Positions 7,889 through 13,014 of a stretch of 13,014 nt of DNA are shown piece by piece. The notes below the pieces were generated by a model. That model worked only from the letters and a program-made list of their open reading frames with translations, searched no databases and was not told where the DNA came from. The stretch covers positions 1 to 13,014 of the forward strand of contig PWWF01000295.1 of NCBI GenBank assembly GCA_003561595.1, in the 5' to 3' direction. Position numbers and translations under genes: made by a program. The DNA comes from Paracoccaceae bacterium. Its GTDB lineage: Bacteria > Pseudomonadota > Alphaproteobacteria > Rhodobacterales > Rhodobacteraceae. Numbering within the stretch: position 1 is the stretch's first letter; each line of letters starts with the position of its first letter.

Positions 7889-8945
7889 AATCCGCGTCAT
7901 TCATCGCCGCATAGTGACGGCTGAGGCGTTCCAGGGCAATGCGCAGCACGATCTTGCCCGACCGCGCGGACCAGCCCAATTCGGTCTCGGCCGCCTCGAC
8001 CCCTTGCATCCAGCAGCAGGACCGCAGCGCCATATCACCCAGCCCCGGCCCCAGATCGCGCAGCACATCGCGAATGCGCAGCCGCGCGGCGTGTGTGCCG
8101 GGGGGCGCGATATTGGGGCCGGGAACGGCCTTGCGCTCCAGCGCCTCCAGCACGGCATCGGCAGGTGCCATGTCCATCGCGTCGAGTTGCGCCATGACAA
8201 AATCCTCGCGCAGCCGCTCTGCCGCATGCACCTGTTCGGGTGCCAGAAACAGAGCGCCCGACTTGTCGCGCCGCCGTGCCAGAACGGAGACCGGGCTTTC
8301 CGCTGCCCCGTAGCGCATGCGCCGTGCGCCCTCTTCCGTATGGTCCGGCCTGCCCTCTGACCCGGCGCTGCGCAGCGCGGCGCGACCCGACGGGCTGATC
8401 GTGTAGCTGAGCACCCTGCCCTGTTTGCGGCAGGTAATCAGATCCTGTAGCGCCATGGCCTCGGCCACATCGCGGTCCAGAACCGTGATCTGCTGCGGTG
8501 CACCTGTTGCGGTTTCGCGCAGCAGGACGGCCTTGGGCATGTCCGGCGCGACGACCAGAACGCAATCCTCTCGCGCCAGATGCCGCAGACAGCGCAGCGT
8601 TTCATCTGCGATATCAGGGGAAACAGCGGTTTCCACCCGCGTTTGGGCATATATCGTCATTCTGTGGCACTCCGATTGGGACAAGGAGGGGTCGGGCGCG
8701 CGCAAGACCTGATCCAGCTTGCGCAGCGCGTCATCGACCAGCGGATCATCGCGGCGGTTCTCAAATCGGCGCACCTGTCGCATCACGGTCGAGGCATGGC
8801 AGCCCTGTTCGCGCGCCAGATCGCGCAGCGAGCGCCCCTGCGCCGTGTGGGACAGGTAGATGCGCACGCCATCGGGCACCCAACCGGGCAGCATCTGGTC
8901 CCGGGGGCAGCCTGATGCGACCGCAATACCATCCCGAGCAAACAT
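7875..8945 (-). CDS. DUF6456-like helix-turn-helix regulator, candidate GafA homologue
   Basis: About 356 residues from the ATG at 8945. The N-terminal part reads LPGWVPDGVRIYLSHT followed by a helix-turn-helix (about 39-60, SLRDLAREQGCHASTVMRQV). A middle region (about 90-190) is consistent with a second winged-helix-like fold. The C-terminal part (about 216-346, ESPVSVLARRRDKSG to KIVLRIALERLSRHY) resembles the DUF6456 domain of Rhodobacterales proteins. The architecture, and the divergent DUF6477-like neighbour, resemble what I recall of GafA, the transcriptional activator of the Rhodobacter gene transfer agent. That identification is an inference. The frame is open upstream to an ATG at 9020, but the extra 25 residues would cover a palindrome and a CtrA-like site and look like leader DNA. 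An AGGGAG lies 12 bases before the ATG at 8945, a long spacing. A start at Met18 (LPGW) is also possible. Confidence 0.8.
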   Translation of the reverse strand: MFARDGIAVASGCPRDQMLPGWVPDGVRIYLSHTAQGRSLRDLAREQGCHASTVMRQVRRFENRRDDPLVDDALRKLDQVLRAPDPSLSQSECHRMTIYAQTRVETAVSPDIADETLRCLRHLAREDCVLVVAPDMPKAVLLRETATGAPQQITVLDRDVAEAMALQDLITCRKQGRVLSYTISPSGRAALRSAGSEGRPDHTEEGARRMRYGAAESPVSVLARRRDKSGALFLAPEQVHAAERLREDFVMAQLDAMDMAPADAVLEALERKAVPGPNIAPPGTHAARLRIRDVLRDLGPGLGDMALRSCCWMQGVEAAETELGWSARSGKIVLRIALERLSRHYAAMNDADFMMG

Positions 8946-8972
8946 GGCAGTGTCTTGCTCCCTGTCAGATAC

Positions 8973-8987
8973 GCAACCTAAGGTTGC
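8973..8987. promoter_or_regulatory. Perfect palindrome upstream of the DUF6456-like gene
   Basis: GCAACCTAAGGTTGC is a 7-1-7 perfect inverted repeat, 28 bases upstream of the chosen start of the DUF6456-like gene. Its position between the CtrA-like box and the ribosome site fits a repressor or autoregulatory operator. The binding protein is unknown. Confidence 0.45.
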
Positions 8988-8992
8988 CTTGG

Positions 8993-9007
8993 TTACCGAT
9001 GTGTTAA
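8993..9007. promoter_or_regulatory. Near-consensus CtrA-type box
   Basis: TTAC-N7-TTAA at 8993-9007 differs by one base from the CtrA consensus TTAA-N7-TTAA. It sits within a looser inverted repeat GGTTA...TAACC (8991-9009) and about 50 bases upstream of the DUF6456-like start. CtrA is a conserved response regulator in Rhodobacterales and controls gene transfer agent genes in Rhodobacter. A single near match could occur by chance. Confidence 0.4.
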
Positions 9008-9073
9008 CCAGTTGTGGCATGCATCACAGATTGCTTGAGATTTCCTAAATCGGCTTCAACTCAGCGCACGCTA

Positions 9074-9085
9074 TGTCACATGACA
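9074..9085. repeat. Inverted repeat in the divergent intergenic region
   Basis: TGTCA and TGACA separated by CA form a dyad 59 bases upstream of the DUF6477-like start. It lies between the two divergent genes and could be an operator for either. The evidence is symmetry and position only. Confidence 0.25.
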
Positions 9086-9144
9086 ACGCAACACCCTGCC
9101 AAGCGATGCGATAAGGGGCCTGCACACAGACAGGAGGTTTTTCC

Positions 9145-9477
9145 ATGAGCGCCCTTTCCCAACGACTGGACACAACAATTCGTCCTCGCCTACTGGTTGA
9201 ATCTGCGCGCTACGCTCTCGACAGCTATGACCGGCAGGCGCTGTTACCGCGCCTGCTGGGTCTGCCTATGGGTACCCAATTGCCGCGCCCTGGCGCGGCG
9301 CTTGATGCGTTGATCGCGCTGGAACATGCGCAAGAGGCCGCGCGCAAGAGCCACGGCGCCGGATGGCGCGCGGCCCGGCATGTCGCGGTCATCACGGCCA
9401 TGCTGCATGAGGCGCAGTGCTGCGCCCAGGCCCCTGCCGCGCAGGTCGTACCTCTAGCCGTCGGTCGCCAGGGCTGA
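9145..9477 (+). CDS. DUF6477-like small protein
   Basis: A 110-residue, probably cytoplasmic and mostly helical protein with no signal peptide or membrane segment. The sequence pattern (IRPRLLVESARYALDSYDR, LPRLLGLPM, LDALIALEHAQEAARKS, WRAARHVAVITAMLHEAQ) resembles the DUF6477 family found in Rhodobacterales. The start is very secure: AGGAGG at 9132-9137 with a seven-base spacer to the ATG. Its function is unknown. It is divergent from the DUF6456-like regulator and shares that intergenic region, which suggests common regulation. From memory, a small gene also neighbours the gafA locus of Rhodobacter, but I cannot confirm that it is this family. The last 24 bases overlap the end of dusA on the other strand, with no terminator visible between the two. 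Confidence 0.8.
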   Translation: MSALSQRLDTTIRPRLLVESARYALDSYDRQALLPRLLGLPMGTQLPRPGAALDALIALEHAQEAARKSHGAGWRAARHVAVITAMLHEAQCCAQAPAAQVVPLAVGRQG

Positions 9478-10461
9478 CCCGGCGGCCTCTCGCACGGCAT
9501 CGTGGGCGGTATCCAGCACCTCCAGCCCCGCGCCCGGCCGATGCGCCCCTTCCGACAGGATGCGCCGCCAGTGCCGCGCGCCGGGCTGGCCCGCGAACAG
9601 GCCCAGCATATGCCGGGTGATCGACGCCAGCCGCGTGCCCTGCGCCAGTTCCTGCGCGATATAGGGGCGCATCGCGGCCAGCGCGGTATCTGCATTACGC
9701 GGCCCCGGCTCGCCGTAGATCGCGGCATCCGCTGGCAGCAGCAGATCGCCGGGGCGCTGATAGGCCGCGCGCCCGATCATCACCCCGTCCAGCCCGGCAT
9801 CGAGAAACGCCTGCGCCTGTTGCAGCGATGTGATCCCGCCATTGATACTGATGCTCAGTTCGGGAAAGGCGCGTTTCATCGCCAGCACCAGATCATGATT
9901 CAGCGGCGGGATTTCGCGGTTATCCTTGGGCGACAGGCCCGACAGCCAGGCCTTGCGCGCGTGGATGATGACATGGCCGACCCCGGCGCGCGCGAGAGTT
10001 TCCAGAAACCGCGGCAGCACGTCTTCGGGCGTCTGGTGGTCCACGCCGATGCGGCATTTCACAGTGATGCGCGCGGGGCTTGCGGCGATCATCGCCTGAC
10101 AGATCTCGGCCACGCGCGCGGGCTGTTCCATCAGCACGGCCCCGAAACACCCCGATTGCACCCGGTCCGACGGGCAGCCGCAATTGAGGTTGATTTCGCG
10201 ATACCCTGCATCCCAGCCCAGTTCGGTCGCGCGGGCAAGCTCGGCCGGGTCAGACCCGCCAAGTTGCAGCACGACAGGCTGTTCGGCAGGATCAAAGCGC
10301 AGCAGATGCAACGCCTGCCCCCGCACCAGCGCGGGTGCGGTCACCATCTCGGTATAGAGCGTGACATGCCGCGACAGGCAGCGGTGAAAATACCGGCAAT
10401 GGCGGTCGGTCCAGTCCATCATCGGCGCACAGGATAATCTAGCATGTTGATTTATTTGCAT
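9454..10461 (-). CDS. dusA: tRNA-dihydrouridine(20/20a) synthase DusA
   Basis: A 335-residue FMN-dependent enzyme that reduces uridine 20/20a in the D-loop of tRNAs to dihydrouridine with NADPH. The N-terminal SCAPMMDWTDRHCRYF is the DusA flavin-binding start. NLNCGCPSDRVQSG carries the catalytic acid Cys96. HARKAWLSGLSPKDNREIPPL (from residue 167) and SINGGI (205-210) complete the TIM-barrel active site. ITRHMLGLFAGQPGARHWRR and the following helices form the C-terminal tRNA-binding bundle. Motif wording is that of DusA rather than DusB or DusC. Length matches E. coli DusA. The ATG at 10461 has only a weak GAAG about 11 bases upstream. The Met14/Met15 alternatives would cut into the flavin-binding motif. 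The gene sits at the border between conserved core genes and the accessory region. Confidence 0.95.
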   Translation of the reverse strand: MQINQHARLSCAPMMDWTDRHCRYFHRCLSRHVTLYTEMVTAPALVRGQALHLLRFDPAEQPVVLQLGGSDPAELARATELGWDAGYREINLNCGCPSDRVQSGCFGAVLMEQPARVAEICQAMIAASPARITVKCRIGVDHQTPEDVLPRFLETLARAGVGHVIIHARKAWLSGLSPKDNREIPPLNHDLVLAMKRAFPELSISINGGITSLQQAQAFLDAGLDGVMIGRAAYQRPGDLLLPADAAIYGEPGPRNADTALAAMRPYIAQELAQGTRLASITRHMLGLFAGQPGARHWRRILSEGAHRPGAGLEVLDTAHDAVREAAGSALATDG

Positions 10462-10962
10462 TTTTTGTGTATCTTCAAACTGTTGGCTTTGGGCTCTGCT
10501 ACGCTGGAATACGCCCCAATATCCCCGAATTTGCCCCTCTGCGACGACTCATTGCACACACAGCGCACACGAAAATGGCCTCCATCGACCCCGCGCTTCC
10601 CTCCGGTGCTTGACCTCGGTCCAGATCAGACGAACGGGTGGCTCACGCGAGCGAGACCCCTCGAAGCCGCGAAGTCGCCCATCGCTGGGCCCTGCCCACG
10701 CAGAGAACCCTCGCGCGGATCAGGGGTTGGCGCCTACAAGCACGTCCGTCACTCGCCTCGCCACCGCTCAAGCGACCTCATTGATCTCCACATAGTCGAT
10801 ATGTGTGAAGTAGGCAAACCGCCGCGACGTGAGCCAAAGCCGCGACTCTTGCGACCTTGAAGCGTGATCTGGGCAAGGAACGGATGGGGCACCTGGATCG
10901 GCAAAAGCTGATCGACGTGCGCCTTTATGCGCGCAGACCAAGGTGAGGCGCGTCTTGCGAAA
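10462..10962. other. 500-bp stretch without an assignable gene
   Basis: The first 60 bases are AT-rich and probably carry the dusA promoter on the minus strand, though I cannot place -35/-10 elements with confidence. The rest has mixed composition and only fragmentary frames. Two look slightly protein-like: a minus-strand frame ending RRFAYFTHIDYVEINEVA with its stop near 10768, and a plus-strand frame (about 10856-10942) containing MGHLDRQKLIDVRLYARRPR. Neither has a start signal or a family I recognise. They may be remnants of genes broken by earlier insertions. No tRNA or other RNA gene was found by eye. Confidence 0.4.
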
Positions 10963-11020
10963 TGATCCGGGGGACCAATTCGAGCGCCGAACGGTCTGGA
11001 CCTGTCGCGGTTTGGTGCCG

Positions 11021-11052
11021 CTCCTTTGATAACGTAATGTGCAGCAAAGGAG
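11021..11052 (+). promoter_or_regulatory. Hairpin covering the orfA ribosome binding site
   Basis: CTCCTTTG (11021-11028) is the exact complement of CAAAGGAG (11045-11052), which contains the Shine-Dalgarno sequence of orfA seven bases before its ATG. The 16-base loop would let a transcript entering from outside fold and hide the ribosome site. Comparable structures limit transposase expression from outside promoters in IS10 and IS50. Confidence 0.5.
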
Positions 11053-11293
11053 ATGACTCATGGGCACAGGAAGAACGGACGAATTTCGTAAAGATGCGGT
11101 GCGAATTGCACTGACAAGCGGGCTTTCGCGACAGCAAGTTGCGGATGATTTGGGCGTTGGCAAATCGACGCTGAACAAGTGGGTGACGGCGCATCGAGAT
11201 ACGGACGTGGTCTCGTCTGAGGATCGCGAGCTTGTTAAGGAGAACGAACGGCTTCGGCGCGAGAACCGTATCCTCAAGGAGGAGAGGGATATA

Positions 11294-11297
11294 TTAA
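11294..11297. repeat. Target site duplication, left copy (TTAA)
   Basis: TTAA directly before the left end of the IS1380-family element, matched by TTAA at 12916-12919. A four-base duplication fits the family. Because TTAA is self-complementary and short, it alone does not prove a simple insertion. Confidence 0.7.
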
Positions 11298-11310
11298 CCC
11301 GGATAATTCA
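11298..11310. repeat. Left terminal inverted repeat of the IS1380-family element
   Basis: CCCGGATAATTCA, matching the right end at 12903-12915 at 11 of 13 positions. It marks the outer boundary of the element next to the left TTAA. Confidence 0.8.
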
Positions 11311-11466
11311 CAACGCTTGTGTTGATGGGCCTGACACCATGTTTTCCGCGGTCCTTTGATGGTGGATGCACGCGGGGGCTTCGTCCGGGTTTTGCCAACG
11401 GACGGCAGTGATATCTGGGGCTTTTCGGGTTGCTGTTTCAGGTTGAGCGGGGCGCGATGGTGGGCG

Positions 11467-12807
11467 TCATGCCGGTTGTGGCGGGGCGAGCGCGTCGAAC
11501 AGTAGCCTGATGAGGTTCTGCCGCGGGCACGAGGCGGGCAGGGTCATAACGATCCGGGTTTTCTTCTCGACGATGGTCGCGGCCAGTTTGAGCAGGTGCA
11601 GCCGCAACGTAACGAACTGGGCATGTCGCCACGGGGAGCGTTTCGGACAGGCCGCCCGCAGTGTCCACCACAGCCAGTAGGCACAGCCGTGCAGCATGAG
11701 CCGCATCTGATTGGCGCTGGCGCTCATACACGACGTGCGGTCGGAGGCGAGATGGCTCTTCCAGCCTTTGATGTGGTTTTCAGCCTGGCCACGCGCGGAG
11801 TAGATCCTCTCGTAAAGGTGCTTGCCGCGCGGGCCCATCAGGTTGGTCACGATGAAGCGGGTGTCGCGTCCCAAGGGGCTGACCTCGACGCGGGCAATGA
11901 CGCGTCGCACTTTCGACCAGGATCGCGCCGCGTAGGAAAAGGTCTTGAACCGGCGCAGCTTCTCGCCCTTGCAGGCATAGCGTTCTGCCGTGGAGGCCTC
12001 CAGGGTTTGCACATGCTCCCGCAGCCGCGCATTCTTCGACAAGCCGAACACGTAACGCAGACCGAGGCTGTCACACAGGTCGAGAACTTCCGGGGTGCCA
12101 TAATGGCTGTCGGCCCGCAGCAGAAGCTCGGTCCTGGGCCAGTGGCGGCGGATCGCCCGGATCAGACGCCGGATATGGGCAGCGGCTTCCTTGCCGGTCG
12201 GGCGCCGCGCCGGGCGTAGCACTGCCCCAACAAGACGTCCCTCGCCATCAAAGACCACAATCGGCTGGAAACCGTATTCATCGTAATACGCGTTGAACAG
12301 GCGCAACTGCTGATGGCCATGGACGGTATCAAAGGTGTCGTCGATATCCAGCACGATCTGTCGGGGCGCGCGTGCAAACGAGGCGCAATAGAACCGCACC
12401 ATCTCATGTGCCATCCGGATGAGCGCCCGTGTGTCGGCCAGGTTCTCCATGCGCGAGATCGTAGGCTGCGAGCAAAGCGCCGCCCCGGTCTCGGGACCCT
12501 GCTCCAGCGCGAGCTTGAAGGATGGATCATGGCGCAGTTTACACGCATCGTTGCCATCCTCATACCCTGCGGCAATCATCATGATCCGGAACCGGATAAT
12601 ATCTTCCAGGCTATGGCGCGTCTTGCCCGGGTCACGCAGGTCCGTGAGACACGACGACAGAAGGCCCGCCAGGTCGTGCCGGCGTTCGACTTCCCGCAAG
12701 AGCGTCAGACCGGCATCGGAACTCATCTGCGCGCCATCAAAACTGAGCATAACGGGCTTGCCATTCACGGGTGACAAAACGGGCTTTTGGGAGATAAACT
12801 GAATCAT
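11467..12807 (-). CDS. IS1380-family transposase
   Basis: A 446-residue DDE transposase that would cut and join the element's ends. The N-terminal part (QMSSDAGLTLLREVERR, DPGKTRHSLEDIIRFRIMMIAAGYEDGND) is characteristic of IS1380-family enzymes. The catalytic triad is visible: an acidic cluster LDIDDTFD at 153-160 (first Asp, probably 156 or 157), Asp233 in LLRADSHYG, and Glu343 in YSARGQAENHIKGWKSHLASDRTSC, which has the expected Y-R-E-K spacing. The frame is uninterrupted. I chose the ATG at 12807 (MIQFISQKPVLSPV). An upstream in-frame TTG at 12873 would add 22 residues, but TTG is a weak start and the added part is not family-like. An AGG about ten bases upstream is the best available ribosome site. 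Confidence 0.93.
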   Translation of the reverse strand: MIQFISQKPVLSPVNGKPVMLSFDGAQMSSDAGLTLLREVERRHDLAGLLSSCLTDLRDPGKTRHSLEDIIRFRIMMIAAGYEDGNDACKLRHDPSFKLALEQGPETGAALCSQPTISRMENLADTRALIRMAHEMVRFYCASFARAPRQIVLDIDDTFDTVHGHQQLRLFNAYYDEYGFQPIVVFDGEGRLVGAVLRPARRPTGKEAAAHIRRLIRAIRRHWPRTELLLRADSHYGTPEVLDLCDSLGLRYVFGLSKNARLREHVQTLEASTAERYACKGEKLRRFKTFSYAARSWSKVRRVIARVEVSPLGRDTRFIVTNLMGPRGKHLYERIYSARGQAENHIKGWKSHLASDRTSCMSASANQMRLMLHGCAYWLWWTLRAACPKRSPWRHAQFVTLRLHLLKLAATIVEKKTRIVMTLPASCPRQNLIRLLFDALAPPQPA

Positions 12808-12902
12808 GGTGAGGGGGCCTGCCTTGAAAAATGGACTTTCTGGCTTCGACAACCGAAAAATACAGGAATTCAAAAGCTTACGCCACCCTCACCACACCTT
12901 CA

Positions 12903-12915
12903 TGAATAATTCGGG
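12903..12915. repeat. Right terminal inverted repeat of the IS1380-family element
   Basis: TGAATAATTCGGG, the inverted partner of the left end at 11298-11310. The next bases are the second TTAA. Confidence 0.8.
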
Positions 12916-12919
12916 TTAA
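12916..12919. repeat. Target site duplication, right copy (TTAA)
   Basis: TTAA directly outside the right end of the IS1380-family element, matching 11294-11297. Confidence 0.7.
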
Positions 12920-12972
12920 CATTCATTACCTTATAGCGGGGGCGCACGGGTTGCGCAGGCACGGCACAGGGC

Positions 12973-13014
12973 CTAGCGGCGCGGGTAGCCCTGGCCCTTC
13001 AGGCAGCGCGCCGA
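12973..13014 (-). CDS. Possible C-terminal end of a gene entering from the right
   Basis: The minus strand reads ARCLKGQGYPRR followed by TAG (complement of 12973-12975), with GC-rich codons unlike the AT-rich bases just left of it. A Cys-x-x-x-x-Gly-Tyr ending is seen in some small secreted or lipoprotein-like proteins. Only 13 codons are visible, so this may be chance. Confidence 0.25.
   Translation of the reverse strand, partial: SARCLKGQGYPRR

Larger units (their letters stand above)
10963..11297 (+). mobile_element. Truncated IS3-family element, left part
   Basis: The left portion of an IS3-family insertion sequence: a non-coding leader, a ribosome site inside a hairpin, and the first 79 codons of orfA. 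The left end is tentatively placed at TGATCCGGGGGACCA (10963), which starts with the TG usual for IS3 ends, but no partner repeat is available to confirm it. The orfB integrase part and the right end are absent from the window. The element is cut exactly at the TTAA where the IS1380-family element sits. Confidence 0.6.
11060..11359 (+). pseudogene. IS3-family transposase OrfA, truncated and fused to IS1380 end
   Basis: Codons 1-79 encode the start of an IS3-family OrfA: a helix-turn-helix (about 22-42, LSRQQVADDLGVGKSTLNKW) that would bind the element's ends, then a leucine-zipper-like segment (about 54-79, ELVKENERLRRENRILKEERDIL) for multimerisation. OrfA proteins normally continue after ERDIL with KKA and a few more residues. 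Here the frame instead enters the IS1380-family element at 11298 and adds about 20 unrelated residues before a stop at 11357-11359. No orfB is present, so no functional OrfAB transposase can be made. The start is clear (AAAGGAG at 11046-11052, seven-base spacing). A DNA-binding fragment might still be expressed. Confidence 0.85.
11298..12915 (-). mobile_element. Complete IS1380-family insertion sequence
   Basis: A 1618-bp element with one transposase gene on the minus strand, imperfect terminal inverted repeats (CCCGGATAATTCA on the left, CCCGAATTATTCA read inward from the right, 11 of 13 identical) and TTAA on both sides. Size, single ORF and ends all fit the IS1380 family. The transposase frame is intact, so the copy may be active. 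It lies inside the remains of an IS3-family orfA. Confidence 0.88.

Noticed and set aside
8946..9020. Longer start of the DUF6456-like protein at 9020
   Set aside because: No ribosome site, and the added codons cover a palindrome and a CtrA-like box. The family-like sequence begins after 8945.
10560..10860. tRNA, tmRNA or other structured RNA gene
   Set aside because: No cloverleaf arms or tRNA T-loop motif could be matched by eye.
11596..12219. Plus-strand open frame of 207 codons inside the IS1380-family element
   Set aside because: Antisense to the intact transposase with no recognisable domain or ribosome site.
12808..12873. TTG start for the IS1380-family transposase
   Set aside because: A weak start codon adding 22 non-family residues. 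An ATG at 12807 gives the usual N-terminus.
1..13014. CRISPR array
   Set aside because: No regularly spaced direct repeats were seen anywhere in the window.

Overview
The window is GC-rich DNA with the gene content and codon use of an alphaproteobacterium of the Rhodobacterales (Rhodobacteraceae/Paracoccaceae). The main pointers are an aerobic-type cobaltochelatase CobT, a DUF6456-like regulator paired divergently with a DUF6477-like protein, and a possible CtrA-like site between them. This assignment comes from family recognition, not from a database search.

Layout. Positions 1-449: a minus-strand ORF running off the left edge, then a short gene-poor stretch. 450-3104 (+): an 884-residue membrane hybrid histidine kinase. 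It converges on an NADPH-dependent FMN reductase-family gene (3157-3744, -), with a GC-rich hairpin between the two. 3999-5870 (+): cobT, followed by an elaborate terminator (two adjacent hairpins, with a G-quadruplex motif in the loop of the second). 6026-7888 (+): a YheS-type ABC-F ATPase, overlapping tail-to-tail with the DUF6456-like regulator (7875-8945, -). A roughly 200-bp divergent regulatory region separates that regulator from the DUF6477-like gene (9145-9477, +), which overlaps tail-to-tail with dusA (9454-10461, -).

From about 10462 to the right end the window is accessory. There are about 500 bp with no gene I can name, then the left part of an IS3-family element whose orfA stops at codon 79. 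A complete IS1380-family element (11298-12915, 1618 bp) sits there, with imperfect terminal inverted repeats and a TTAA target duplication. About 100 bp of different DNA follow, including what may be the last codons of another minus-strand gene.

Most genes are single transcription units facing each other rather than one operon. The most interesting locus is 7875-9477. The DUF6456/DUF6477 pair resembles, from memory, the locus of the gene transfer agent activator GafA in Rhodobacter. The region between the two genes holds a near-consensus CtrA-type site and a perfect 15-bp palindrome. That interpretation is an inference and needs a homology search.
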